A DNA stretch of 64,000 bases. It comes from JBGTFE01 sp041747435 (GTDB taxonomy: Bacteria; Acidobacteriota; Blastocatellia; Pyrinomonadales; Pyrinomonadaceae). Positions 16,882 through 25,558 of this stretch are shown here, piece after piece; position 1 is the stretch's first letter; the number at the start of each line of letters is the position of its first letter. Under the pieces are notes generated by a model. The model saw only the letters and a program-made list of their open reading frames with translations, ran no database searches and was not told the DNA's origin. Made by a program: the position numbers and the translations under genes. The stretch is taken from the NCBI GenBank assembly GCA_041747435.1, contig JBGTFE010000111.1, forward strand, positions 1 to 64,000. Reading direction: 5' to 3'.

Positions 16882-17559
16882 TTACGGACATCGCTTCCGC
16901 TTTGACGCTTTCTCGATGTAGGACACCGCATCCGGCGTCTTGCAGTAGGTCTCGCCGTGATCTACCTCAACCTTGCCGACTCGTTTTGCCGCTTCGATAG
17001 CTTTCGTTTGCAGCGTTGGTTTGAAGACGCCGATCGAAATGAGGGCGCCGTTCATTGCGTAGCGCACCCAATTCCCGGAGTGGTGAATCTCCTTCTCGAT
17101 CGTCGCCAATATTTTTTCTGCGTCCGCATCGCTGATTGCCTCCGGATCGTCCTTTAAGCGAACTCCGAAGATCGCGTAACCCATTTCGCGATAATGTTCG
17201 TCCTTTGACTTCATCCATGCGCGCATCGTCGCGTCGGCATCGGAGCAGCGGGCGAAAAGATCGGATAGATAGCAGCCGAGAAAACGGACCGATCCGTCCT
17301 TTACTAGGGCGTCGGCATCGGCACGTGAGATTCTCGCCGGGTCGGCGATCAAGAGAGCAAGGATGCGCGCCTCTGCATTTCGCGTGTTCCAAAGTTCCAT
17401 GGCGAGCGCGTGGTCGACCTTGATCTTCTTTTTGATCTTTGCAATTTCTGAGGTCAACACGCCGTAAACATTGTCGCCGGAATCATAGCATTTGTAGATC
17501 GCCGCCGTTTGCGGTTTTCCGAGTGTCTTGAAAGCTGCAAGAATGTCTTTGACGTTCAT
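16882..17559 (-). CDS. DNA alkylation repair (AlkD-like) HEAT-repeat protein
   Basis: 225 residues of helical repeats typical of the AlkC/AlkD glycosylase superfamily: TAAIYKCYDSGDNVYGVL, ALAMELWNTRNAEARILALLIAD, YREMGYAIFGVRLKD, and NWVRYAMNGALISIG. AlkD removes bulky or charged alkylated bases by trapping the lesion on a concave surface with Trp and Asp residues; here NWVRYAMNG matches that region. The C-terminus reads DHGETYCKTPDAVSYI, a conserved ending of the YP/CKTPDA subfamily. Activity is inferred. Stand-alone gene. Confidence 0.82.
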   Translation of the reverse strand: MNVKDILAAFKTLGKPQTAAIYKCYDSGDNVYGVLTSEIAKIKKKIKVDHALAMELWNTRNAEARILALLIADPARISRADADALVKDGSVRFLGCYLSDLFARCSDADATMRAWMKSKDEHYREMGYAIFGVRLKDDPEAISDADAEKILATIEKEIHHSGNWVRYAMNGALISIGVFKPTLQTKAIEAAKRVGKVEVDHGETYCKTPDAVSYIEKASKRKRCP

Positions 17560-17578
17560 ACTGTTTCCTTTTTTTCGC

Positions 17579-18166
17579 TCAATTTGCGTCTTTTTTAACT
17601 TTCGCGTCTTTAACCATTCGTTTCAACTGTTCGGTTTCTGCTTCTATTTTTGGCTGAATATAGTTTTGAAGTAAGGGAACAACTGCGTTAACAAAAGCTT
17701 GCTCAACTTGAACAGATAGGGTTGGTAAAAACGCAAGTGCTTTTTGTCCGGTGGAAGTTTTATAAAAAGCAACTAATTCTCTCAGTTCATTCTCCGTAAA
17801 AGTTTTGTCGTAAATTTGAAAAATAACCTCTTCCGACAATGGAGTTAGTTTCGATTCGTCTGCAAAAAAAACTTTCACTTCGTTGTCAAGACGCTTGCCG
17901 GCTTCTGTTGCAGACTTCTGCAACTCTGTTTTTTGTGCAGGCGTTAGTTCCGCGTCTTGCTCGACTAACGACAAAAGCGTTTGCTGAACGTCAGTAACCG
18001 AAAAATTGATTTTCAGATTGACGTTGTTTGCGCCGGTTAAATTGCGAAATTCTAAAATTAAAGATTTTTTATCTGTGCCACTCGTTTGTTGAGCGAAAGA
18101 TGAAACGCTTGCAGAGATAATAATCGTCAAAGCAATAAACAGAGATTTAAAGTGTATTTTTTGCAT
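17579..18166 (-). CDS. Secreted DUF2059 domain protein
   Basis: 195 residues. Signal peptide to about residue 25 (ISASVSSFAQQ) and a DUF2059 helical domain (FTENELRELVAFYKTSTGQKALAFLP), found in many periplasmic bacterial proteins of unknown role. Lys-rich C-terminus (MVKDAKVKKD). It lies 19 bp before the AlkD-like gene on the same strand, and the two may be co-transcribed, though functions do not suggest a link. Confidence 0.85.
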   Translation of the reverse strand: MQKIHFKSLFIALTIIISASVSSFAQQTSGTDKKSLILEFRNLTGANNVNLKINFSVTDVQQTLLSLVEQDAELTPAQKTELQKSATEAGKRLDNEVKVFFADESKLTPLSEEVIFQIYDKTFTENELRELVAFYKTSTGQKALAFLPTLSVQVEQAFVNAVVPLLQNYIQPKIEAETEQLKRMVKDAKVKKDAN

Positions 18167-18298
18167 ATCAGATAAATTAAATCACGATCTCGGTCAAATT
18201 CGATTAAAAGATCTGAGAGTCAGTTGCCCCAAGAAACGCCTAATATTACCACCATCCGCTCGATAATACAGCTAATTCTGCGTATTATCAACGAAAAC

Positions 18299-18766
18299 TC
18301 AGTCGCTTTTCTGCGGGATTTCCTCGTCTTCTGCGAAGAATTCGAGCGACGCGGAATTCAGACAATAACGCTGTCCGGTCGGCGGCGGACCGTCTCCAAA
18401 AACGTGTCCCTGGTGCCCGTCGCAGCGCGCGCAGCGGATCTCGGTTCGCGTCATTCCAAATTTTGTGTCGGTCAAATAACGAATGTGCGCTTTGTCGAAC
18501 GGCGCGTAAAACGAAGCCCATCCGGTGCCGGAATTAAACTTTTCGTCGGAGCGAAAAAGCGGCAAGCCGCACAAACGGCAGGCATAAACTCCGTCTTGTT
18601 TGTTGTCGGTCAATGTTCCGCAAAACGCCGGCTCGGTGCCGTGTTCGAGCAAAATGTATCGCTCTTCATCAGTCAATTCCGCTGCTAATTTTTCCCGCGT
18701 TTCGTCGCCGATCGGCGAAATATCATAGCCGCTTTCGGATAGTTGTTTTTGTGTCTCGTCAACCAT
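18299..18766 (-). CDS. msrB: Peptide-methionine (R)-S-oxide reductase MsrB
   Basis: Reduces methionine-R-sulfoxide in proteins. From the ATG at 18766 the protein is 155 residues (an ATG four codons earlier at 18778 is possible; GGAAAG lies just before 18766). Zinc-binding CxxC pairs are CRLCG and CARC; GTGWASFYAPF and GHVFGDGPPPTGQRYCLNSASLEF carry the active-site region with the catalytic Cys in RYCLN. The Met-to-Cys resolving site in the middle is not obvious. No signal peptide, so cytoplasmic. Confidence 0.95.
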   Translation of the reverse strand: MVDETQKQLSESGYDISPIGDETREKLAAELTDEERYILLEHGTEPAFCGTLTDNKQDGVYACRLCGLPLFRSDEKFNSGTGWASFYAPFDKAHIRYLTDTKFGMTRTEIRCARCDGHQGHVFGDGPPPTGQRYCLNSASLEFFAEDEEIPQKSD

Positions 18767-18875
18767 AAATCTTTCCATCTTGCAGGCGAGTATATGAATC
18801 TTTCACCCGCCTTTGCAGGAGCTTCACGTTTTCTGCAATACTAGCACAAACCGATTTCAAAACAAGGAGAAAAAC

Positions 18876-19637
18876 ATGTCGATTTTTGTTCACAAGAATG
18901 ATCAGCAGCTCGGACCTTTTGAGGAAGCAAAAGCCCTGGAAATGCTAAAAACCGGCGAATTCACATCGCAAGATATGGCAATTCGCCAGGGCGAGACCGA
19001 ATGGCGGAAATTAGGCGATTATTTTCCGAACGCAAGTTCGCAAACGCAAGCCGCGGAGCCACCCGCACCGGCTCAGCCAACGCCCGCCGCTGAAACCGAA
19101 CCGGCTCCGAAGAAAAGCAAGAAGGGTTTGCTGCTCGGCTGCGCAGCCGTTTTCGTCGTCGCGATCTTGATCGCCGCGGTATTAGGTTTTTTCGCTTATC
19201 GTAATCTTTCCCCGGCGGATTCTACTGAAGATCTGCCGAATTCCGTCGGAGACATGAAGCTCGACACGCGCTATCCGCCGAAAGGCGACGTGTGGGGAAC
19301 AAAAACCGAATTTGTCGGGCTTTATAAAGATTCATTGACAGGCGAGTCGGTGCTTTACCTGATGACGGTTTATGCGGATGAGGCGACCGCGAAGGACGAA
19401 TTTAGAAAAGAGCTTGCGGATTCCTGCAAATCGGGCGAAACGCCGATGTATTTTTCGTTCAACAAAAACGGAGTCGAAGTTTCTCAGGGCGCTACGTGTG
19501 CGGTTCCGCTGTATGTCCAAAAGGGCAATAAGCTCGCCGCGATCGGCGGAAGCGGCGCGAACGTCGATACGTTTATTGAATTCGCCGAAAACTTGCCCTT
19601 TAACAAGGGGACGACGATGAAGAAGAAAGATAAATAA
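18876..19637 (+). CDS. GYF_2-domain membrane protein
   Basis: 253 residues from the ATG at 18876, preceded by AAGGAGA; the frame runs further upstream without support. N-terminal GYF_2 domain (FVHKNDQQLGPFEEAKALEML, WRKLGDYF), a Pro/Ala/Glu linker, one membrane helix (LLLGCAAVFVVAILIAAVLG) and an outside domain of ~145 residues (DTRYPPKGDVWGTKTEFVGLY, SQGATCAVPLYVQKGNKLAAIGG) that is unassigned. GYF_2 domains bind proline-rich or partner peptides in the cytoplasm, so this may be a scaffold or sensor. Converges with lpxD. Confidence 0.8.
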   Translation: MSIFVHKNDQQLGPFEEAKALEMLKTGEFTSQDMAIRQGETEWRKLGDYFPNASSQTQAAEPPAPAQPTPAAETEPAPKKSKKGLLLGCAAVFVVAILIAAVLGFFAYRNLSPADSTEDLPNSVGDMKLDTRYPPKGDVWGTKTEFVGLYKDSLTGESVLYLMTVYADEATAKDEFRKELADSCKSGETPMYFSFNKNGVEVSQGATCAVPLYVQKGNKLAAIGGSGANVDTFIEFAENLPFNKGTTMKKKDK

Positions 19638-19651
19638 GGATTTGGAAAGCG

Positions 19652-19674
19652 GAACGAGCAGCAGGCGCTTGTTC
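19652..19674. terminator. Possible hairpin terminator between convergent genes
   Basis: GAACGAGC and GCTTGTTC can pair with one wobble around a short loop, between the GYF protein stop and the lpxD stop. A T-rich stretch (TTTCTTTT) follows on the plus strand. Weak evidence. Confidence 0.35.
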
Positions 19675-20706
19675 TCAGGATTTCTTTTCGAGCTCGGCGA
19701 TCTTCTTTTCCAATTCGCGAATACGTTTCACAAGACCACCAAGCCGCTGAAATGCGGCGATCGAACGCAGCCAATCGCGATTTTCGAATGCCGGAACGCC
19801 CGAAAGAATCTTTCCGTCTTCGACGTCGTGCGAGGTTGCGGATTTTGCCGTCATAACGACGTCGTCGCCGACTCTTAAATGCCCGGCGATGCCGACCTGT
19901 CCGGCGAGGATCACGCGTTTGCCGATCACCGAACTTCCCGCCAAACCGGTTTGCGAGCAGATGAGCGCGTCTTCGCCGACCGTGCAGGAATGTCCGATTT
20001 GGACGAGATTGTCGATCTTCGCGCCGCGTTTGATGCGCGTTTCGCCGACCGAAGCGCAATCGATCGCCGTGTTTGCGCCGATCTCTACGTCGTCTTCGAG
20101 CACGACGCGTCCGACTTGCGGAATTTTCAGCCAGCGTTTTTGTTCGTCTTTGGCGTAGCCAAAGCCGTCCGAGCCGATCGTTGTGTTGTTATGAACGATG
20201 CAATTTGCGCCGATCTCGCAGTTTTCGCGCACTGAGACGTTTGAATGAATGACGGAATTTGTGCCGATCTTCGCGCCGTCGTAAATTGTTGCGTTCGGAA
20301 AGATTTTTGCGCCGCTTTCGATGCAGCAATTCGCGCCGATCACGACGTTTGCGCCGATCTCAACGTCCTCGGCAACCTTCGCGGATTCATGGATCACGGC
20401 AGTCGGATGAATAAAAGCTGAAATTTCCGCATCTGGAAAAAACAAACGAAGCGCGCGCGTGTATGCGAGATACGCGTCTTTTGAGCGCAAAACGGCAATG
20501 TCGTTTCGCTCAATTTCGACGCCTTCATTCAAAAATATGGCGCCCGCTTTTGTGTCTTTGATCTGCGGCGTATATTTCGGATTTGCGAGGAAGGAAACGT
20601 CGCCGGCGGCGGCGATATCCAAACCGGCGGCGGAATTTATTTCCAAATCTGGCGCGCCAATTTCGATTTTCGAGTAGGTTTTCTCAGCTAATTCCGATAA
20701 TTTCAT
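19675..20706 (-). CDS. lpxD: UDP-3-O-acylglucosamine N-acyltransferase LpxD
   Basis: 343 residues. Adds the second (N-linked) acyl chain to UDP-3-O-acylglucosamine in lipid A synthesis. N-terminal uridine-binding domain (VSFLANPKYTPQIKDTKAGAIFL), then a left-handed beta helix of hexapeptide repeats (AKVAEDVEIGANVVIGANCCIESGAKI...), with the catalytic-site GFGYAKD and HNNTTIGSDGF. The C-terminus ends in a coiled helix (LVKRIRELEKKIAELEKK). Its lone position, away from lpxA/fabZ, is common outside proteobacteria. It shows that the outer membrane has LPS-type lipid A. Confidence 0.95.
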   Translation of the reverse strand: MKLSELAEKTYSKIEIGAPDLEINSAAGLDIAAAGDVSFLANPKYTPQIKDTKAGAIFLNEGVEIERNDIAVLRSKDAYLAYTRALRLFFPDAEISAFIHPTAVIHESAKVAEDVEIGANVVIGANCCIESGAKIFPNATIYDGAKIGTNSVIHSNVSVRENCEIGANCIVHNNTTIGSDGFGYAKDEQKRWLKIPQVGRVVLEDDVEIGANTAIDCASVGETRIKRGAKIDNLVQIGHSCTVGEDALICSQTGLAGSSVIGKRVILAGQVGIAGHLRVGDDVVMTAKSATSHDVEDGKILSGVPAFENRDWLRSIAAFQRLGGLVKRIRELEKKIAELEKKS

Positions 20707-20862
20707 AAAGTTTTAAAAATTGTTTAAAAATACCGCAAAACCATTTATAATTGATTCATTAACTTTTTTCCTTCATGGACGAAATTTTTTGACAACGCGC
20801 GCGCTGCAAAAATTCATCACCAAAAAGTCCAACCAAAATTCTAACATTCAAGAGGTAAAATA

Positions 20863-21444
20863 ATGAGCGAGAAAATTCTATCCCAATCCGAGAAAAAATA
20901 CACGGCTGAAGACTATTTGAAATTTGAGCGCCGCGGCTTTGAAAAGCACGAATTCAGCAACGGGAAAATTTTAGCGAGTGCGGGTTCGAGCCGGCGTCAC
21001 AATTTGATCGGAAGCAACACGACGATCGCGGTCGGAAGCCGCGTTCGCGGAAACAGGTGCGAAATTTATGTCAACGACATGCGCGTCAAACTTTCCGGTC
21101 ACACGTATTGCTATCCGGATGTGATCGTCGTCAGCGGCGAACCCAAATTCGAAGGAAACGAACTCGACATTTTACTGAATCCGACTTTGATCGTCGAAAT
21201 TTTATCGAAATCCACGCTCTATTACGACAAAACGGAAAAACTTGATTGTTACCTCGCGACCACCAGCGTAAAGGAAATTTTGCTCGTGAAAGAAGAAGAA
21301 ATGCGCGTCGAACACTATGCGAAGCAAATCGCAAATCAATGGATTTATAAGATTTACGACAGCAGCGATTCAGTGATCTCACTCGATTCGATCAACTGCA
21401 AAATCTCAATGAGCGAAATTTATTCGCAAATAAAATTTGGCTAA
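20863..21444 (+). CDS. Uma2-family (DUF820) endonuclease-like protein
   Basis: 193 residues. Signature of the Uma2 PD-(D/E)XK group: YTAEDYLKFERRGFEKHEFSNGKI, then HNLIGSNTTIAVGSRVRG, the catalytic YPDVIVVSGEP and LLNPTLIVEILSKSTLYYDKTEKLDCY with an E-x-K-like set, and KEILLVKEE. The family is abundant in cyanobacteria and several soil bacteria; its biological role is unsettled. AAGAGG-like site upstream of the ATG. Convergent with priA, overlapping its end by four bases. Confidence 0.88.
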   Translation: MSEKILSQSEKKYTAEDYLKFERRGFEKHEFSNGKILASAGSSRRHNLIGSNTTIAVGSRVRGNRCEIYVNDMRVKLSGHTYCYPDVIVVSGEPKFEGNELDILLNPTLIVEILSKSTLYYDKTEKLDCYLATTSVKEILLVKEEEMRVEHYAKQIANQWIYKIYDSSDSVISLDSINCKISMSEIYSQIKFG

Positions 21445-24026
21445 AGCAAATTCACGGGATCGATCTCAACGCTGACGATCCTCATATCAACAGACTTTTG
21501 CGCATTGTAAAGCGCGAAATCGAGCGTTTCGCGCAACTTTGCGCGGCTGCCTGATTTGATCAAAATTTGCAAACGATATTCGCCTTTCAGACGCGAAAGC
21601 GGCGCCGGCGCAACGCCGAAAATGCGGCACATATTTTCCTTATTCGCTTTATTTAGAGCATTTTTCAAGGTTTGCGCGTTTTCAAAAGCGTACTCGTAAT
21701 TTGTGTGTTTTATCAAGATCGCCGCGAGAGCGATAAACGGCGGAAAGCCAAAATTTTTGCGGAAGACGATCTCTTCGTTGTAAAAACCTTCGTAATCCTG
21801 CGTATTTGCGTATCGAATTGCGTAATTTTCGGGATAATACGTTTGAATAATTACGCGTCCAGGCAAACGCCCGCGTCCGGCGCGTCCGGCGACCTGAGTC
21901 AAAAGCTGAAAAGTTCGCTCTGCGGAACGAAAATCGGGAAGTCCAAGTGTTGTATCGACAGAAATTACGCCCACCAAAGTAACATTCGGATAATCGTGTC
22001 CTTTGGCGAGCATTTGCGTGCCGACGAGCATATCGATATCGCCGGCGCTGAATCTTTCGAGAATTTTTTCCATCTCGCCGCGGCGCGAGATCCGATCGCG
22101 GTCGAAACGCTCGATCTCGAGATCGGGGAATCTGCGAGTAAAAATATTTTCGATCTGCTCGGTGCCTTCGCCCATAAAATAGAGATATTCGCTCTCGCAT
22201 TGCGGGCAAAATTTCGGCACATTTTCGCGATAATTGCAGTAATGACAGATGAGCTTATTCGCGCGTTTGTGAAATGTAAGCGTGATGTCGCAGTTCTTGC
22301 AATGGATCGTTTCGCCGCAATTTCGGCAGAGCACGAATTGAGAAAAACCGCGGCGATTCAGCAAAATTATCGTCTGTTCGCCTTTGGCGTGAGTTTCTTC
22401 GATGGCTTCGGCGAGTTCGTTTGAAAGAATTGCGTCCTTACCGATTTTTTTGAAAACCTCACGCATATCGACGATTTCGGCTTTTGCGAGCGGGCGATTT
22501 GCGATCCGAAAGGGAAGTTTCAGCTCGGAATATTTTCCGCTTTTCGCATTGTAAAAACTCTCGAGCGAAGGCGTTGCCGAACCGAGCACGACGACCGCGC
22601 CGGCATAATTTGCGCGGACGACAGCGACGTCGCGCGCGTTGTAAAACGGCGATTCGTGTTGGCGATAAGACGAATCGTGTTCTTCGTCAACGATGATCAA
22701 ACCCAAATTTCCGAGCGGTGCAAAAACTGCCGAGCGCGTACCGATGACGATGCGCGCGTCGCCCTTTCGAATTTTTCGCCATTCGTCAAAGCGCTCGCCG
22801 CTTGAGAGATTTGAATGAACGATCGCAACTTCTTCGCCAAAAATTGCCCGCAGACGTTTTGAAAATACAGGCGTGAGCGCGATCTCAGGAACGAGCATCA
22901 GCGACGCTTTTTCGTTTTTCAAAGCGCGTTGCATCGCGCGAATATAAATTTCTGTCTTGCCGCTGCCGGTGATTCCGTGAAGCAAAAACGCTTGATATTC
23001 GTTGGTTTTTAGAGAGATTTCGATCGCGGATAGCGCTGTTTTCTGCTCCTCTGTTAATTTCAGTTCAGGAATTTCAGGCAGCTCAACATCGGCAAGCGGA
23101 TCGCGTTTTACTTCCTTTACGAAAATCTCCACAATGCGGCGTTTTGCGAGCGTATTTATCGGCGACGCGCCGACGTCGGCTTTTCCAAGCAGTTCGGTAA
23201 AAAGCATTTCGCCATTTGTGCGAGCCAAAACGTCAACAATTCGTTGCTGCGCCTCGGTCAATTTAAATGTAGCGCCAGCATCTTGCTGGCTGTCGTGGCG
23301 GCATCCTGCCGCCGCATTATCGTTTTCTGCGCGAGCAGGATGCTCACGCGACTGCCGCCAAGATGGCGGCGTTACATTATGCAAAAAACGAACGGCTTTA
23401 AGCCGCTTCGGTTTTACATGCACTGCCAAGCTGCGATTAAAAACATCCGCGAAACCATTTTTTACGAGTTCGCGAACGACGCGCTGCGCCGCCGGTGAGC
23501 CGAAATTCTTTGATAATTTTTTCAAGGACGCTTCGCCTTCTGCGTTTAAAAATCCCAAAACTCTCGACTTTACAGTTTTCGCGACCGTGGTTTTTGAAAG
23601 TTCTTCGCGTCCGGCGTCGGTTATTGAAACGATTTGCTCGACGCCCGTATTTATCCCCGCCGGAAGCGACGCTTTAAGAACGTCGCCCCATGCAGACAAG
23701 TAATAATCTGCGGTCCAGCGCGCAAGCTGCAAGATCTCTTCCGTCAAAAGCGGTTCTTCATCGAGAAGTTCGATTATCTCTTTGATCGCTTCCTGTTCAA
23801 TTTCGAGTGCCGGATCGAGTTCGTCGCTCAGTCCAACCGCATAACCCGTAAGCCGACGGTTTCCGAACGGGACGAGAACGCGCGCGCCAATTTTTATGTC
23901 GTCGCGCAATCCCGAAGGCAAACGGTAAGTAAAAGTTTGGCGCAGCGGAAGCGGAAGCGCGATTTCGACGAATGAGTCTTTCGAGCCGGCTGAAAGGCGG
24001 GGTTTTTGTCCGGCATTATTCAACAT
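21441..24026 (-). CDS. priA: Primosomal protein N' (replication restart helicase PriA)
   Basis: 861 residues. Restarts stalled forks by loading the replicative helicase. N-terminal 3'-binding domain (VEIALPLPLRQTFTYRLP), winged helix, then a superfamily-2 helicase with Walker A LLHGITGSGKTEIY, DEEH box (IIVDEEHDSSYRQ), LGSATPSLES, and an embedded zinc-binding module (CRNCGETIHCKNC... CHYCNYR...CPQC). Motif VI is QVAGRAGRG. At about residues 217-253 a palindromic repeat (23269-23376) is inserted in frame in the linker before the helicase core, giving a segment with no PriA counterpart. Confidence 0.95.
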   Translation of the reverse strand: MLNNAGQKPRLSAGSKDSFVEIALPLPLRQTFTYRLPSGLRDDIKIGARVLVPFGNRRLTGYAVGLSDELDPALEIEQEAIKEIIELLDEEPLLTEEILQLARWTADYYLSAWGDVLKASLPAGINTGVEQIVSITDAGREELSKTTVAKTVKSRVLGFLNAEGEASLKKLSKNFGSPAAQRVVRELVKNGFADVFNRSLAVHVKPKRLKAVRFLHNVTPPSWRQSREHPARAENDNAAAGCRHDSQQDAGATFKLTEAQQRIVDVLARTNGEMLFTELLGKADVGASPINTLAKRRIVEIFVKEVKRDPLADVELPEIPELKLTEEQKTALSAIEISLKTNEYQAFLLHGITGSGKTEIYIRAMQRALKNEKASLMLVPEIALTPVFSKRLRAIFGEEVAIVHSNLSSGERFDEWRKIRKGDARIVIGTRSAVFAPLGNLGLIIVDEEHDSSYRQHESPFYNARDVAVVRANYAGAVVVLGSATPSLESFYNAKSGKYSELKLPFRIANRPLAKAEIVDMREVFKKIGKDAILSNELAEAIEETHAKGEQTIILLNRRGFSQFVLCRNCGETIHCKNCDITLTFHKRANKLICHYCNYRENVPKFCPQCESEYLYFMGEGTEQIENIFTRRFPDLEIERFDRDRISRRGEMEKILERFSAGDIDMLVGTQMLAKGHDYPNVTLVGVISVDTTLGLPDFRSAERTFQLLTQVAGRAGRGRLPGRVIIQTYYPENYAIRYANTQDYEGFYNEEIVFRKNFGFPPFIALAAILIKHTNYEYAFENAQTLKNALNKANKENMCRIFGVAPAPLSRLKGEYRLQILIKSGSRAKLRETLDFALYNAQKSVDMRIVSVEIDPVNLL
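23269..23376. repeat. REPIN-like repeat inserted in frame in priA
   Basis: Inverted arms start TGTAGCGCCAGCATCTTGCT at 23269 and, read from the other end, TGTAACGCCGCCATCTTGGC. Each arm holds two hairpins (around CATCTTG and CATCCTG) with variable stems but the same spacing. Length 108 bp, a multiple of three. It encodes about 36 residues, including SREHPARAENDN. Confidence 0.8.
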
Positions 24027-24096
24027 TTTTTTATCCTTTTCGGTTTAAATGATAACCTAAAGGAACATTTTCGGGAAATATTTGTCTAAGAAAAAT

Positions 24097-24609
24097 ATGG
24101 AAACGTTGCTCCAGCAAAATGAGAAAAAAGGCGCAAATAAAGTACTGCTCGCGGCGGTTGGAATTGCGGTTTTGGTGATTGCCGTGATACTCGGGCTTTT
24201 GTACCTAAAACCGACGACGCAGGAAGTAAAGAAGCAGGTTCTAGAAGGCGCCTATCTTGAAGGAACGCCTGAATTTGAAGCGTTGACGAACAAGATAATC
24301 ATTTTTAATGACAACGAAAACACGATGGAATCGCCGACCGGGCTCGGGACGATCACGATGTTTGCGCGCAGCACGATCCGCAACAATAGCGACAAGCGTT
24401 TATCGGCACTGCAAATCAGAGTGAGTGTGGTCGATCCGTTTGACAAGGTGATCAGGGAAAAAACGCAGATCGTCGTGCCTTCACAAAACGCCGAGACAAT
24501 GGGACCAAAAGAAAATTTATCGGTTACCGTCCCGATCGAAGGTTTTTCCAAAGAAGACGATCGCGCGCGCGTAAAATGGAAGGTGACGGCGATCAAGATT
24601 GAAAAATGA
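24097..24609 (+). CDS. Single-pass membrane protein of unknown function
   Basis: 170 residues from the ATG at 24097 (a TTG five codons earlier is possible). Cytoplasmic N-terminus METLLQQNEKKGANK, one membrane helix (LLAAVGIAVLVIAVILGLLYL), then an extracytoplasmic domain of about 130 residues with beta strands: EALTNKIIIFNDNENTM, GTITMFARSTIRNNSDKRLSALQIRVSVVDPF, SVTVPIEGFSK, RVKWKVTAIKIEK. This looks like an immunoglobulin-like or FxLYD-like fold, in which a conserved 'N-S-D-K' region leads into sheet edges. Divergent from priA and convergent with the ABC ATPase gene. Confidence 0.65.
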   Translation: METLLQQNEKKGANKVLLAAVGIAVLVIAVILGLLYLKPTTQEVKKQVLEGAYLEGTPEFEALTNKIIIFNDNENTMESPTGLGTITMFARSTIRNNSDKRLSALQIRVSVVDPFDKVIREKTQIVVPSQNAETMGPKENLSVTVPIEGFSKEDDRARVKWKVTAIKIEK

Positions 24610-24612
24610 TCA

Positions 24613-25554
24613 TTAGTCTTTGGTTTCTTCAACAAAAAGTTCTTCGAGCGATTGCTTGACCGGCTGGATCGAAACCAGCTTTCCGCCCGCTTTTCGCGTG
24701 ATCTGCAAGACTCTTTCGACATCCTTTTCTTCCGAAATTTGAATGTTTGCGCCGCTGGGTTTTGAATTTATCGACGCGCCGGCGATCTGCGCGATCTCGC
24801 TCGCCAGGCTTTCCGCGGAAACGCCTTTGACGTTGATCTCAAACGATTGGATTTCGCCGCTTTGCGTTAAAAGATCGTCAAGCTTTCCGGATGCGGCAAG
24901 CTTTCCGCCGCGCAGGATCGCGACATTATCGCACAACGCTTCGATATCGGACAAAATATGCGTCGACATAAAAACTGTTGTTCCGTTTTCGCGTAATTCC
25001 GCGATCAATTCGCGAACTTCGCGGCGTCCGATCGGGTCAAGCCCGCTCATCGGTTCATCGAGAAACACAATTTCCGGATCGTTTATCAAAGCCTGCGCGA
25101 GCGCGACTCTCTGGAGCATTCCTTTTGAAAACTTCCGCAATTGCTTGTTCCAATCTTTTTCGTCGAGACGAACTCGCGTCAGCAATTCGCCGGTTTTTCG
25201 CTTGCGCGTGATCGAGTCAAACCCGAATAACTCGCCGAAATAATTCATAAGTTCGCGCGCCGTCAAATAATCGTAAAAGTATGGATTTTCGGGACAGTAA
25301 CCGATTCTCGCGTGCGTTTTGAAATCAGAAATATCGTGTCCAAGAATGCGCGCCGTTCCTGCAGTTGGAAACAAAAGCCGCATCAGGATTTTGATCGTTG
25401 TAGTTTTTCCGGCACCGTTTCCGCCCAAGAATCCGAAGATCTGTCCGCTTTCTACGCTCAGAGTCAGATCGTCTAGCGCGCGGACCTTTTTCTTTTTCCA
25501 AAAGCCTGTTTCGTAATCTTTTGTCAGATTTTCGATTTCGATAATTGGCGTCAT
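24613..25554 (-). CDS. ABC transporter ATP-binding protein
   Basis: 313 residues. Walker A GGNGAGKTTTIKIL, Q-loop region GYCPENPYFYDYLTARE, signature FSKGMLQRVALAQAL and Walker B EIVFLDEPMSGLDP, then the switch His in MSTHILSD. The last ~90 residues form the C-terminal domain of the CcmA/NatA type (LVSIQPVKQSLEELFVEETKD), as in ATPases of ABC-2 exporters. The permease lies two genes upstream on the same strand with one tetratricopeptide-like protein between, so the three probably form one operon. The substrate is unknown. Confidence 0.92.
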   Translation of the reverse strand: MTPIIEIENLTKDYETGFWKKKKVRALDDLTLSVESGQIFGFLGGNGAGKTTTIKILMRLLFPTAGTARILGHDISDFKTHARIGYCPENPYFYDYLTARELMNYFGELFGFDSITRKRKTGELLTRVRLDEKDWNKQLRKFSKGMLQRVALAQALINDPEIVFLDEPMSGLDPIGRREVRELIAELRENGTTVFMSTHILSDIEALCDNVAILRGGKLAASGKLDDLLTQSGEIQSFEINVKGVSAESLASEIAQIAGASINSKPSGANIQISEEKDVERVLQITRKAGGKLVSIQPVKQSLEELFVEETKD

Positions 25555-25558
25555 ATTT

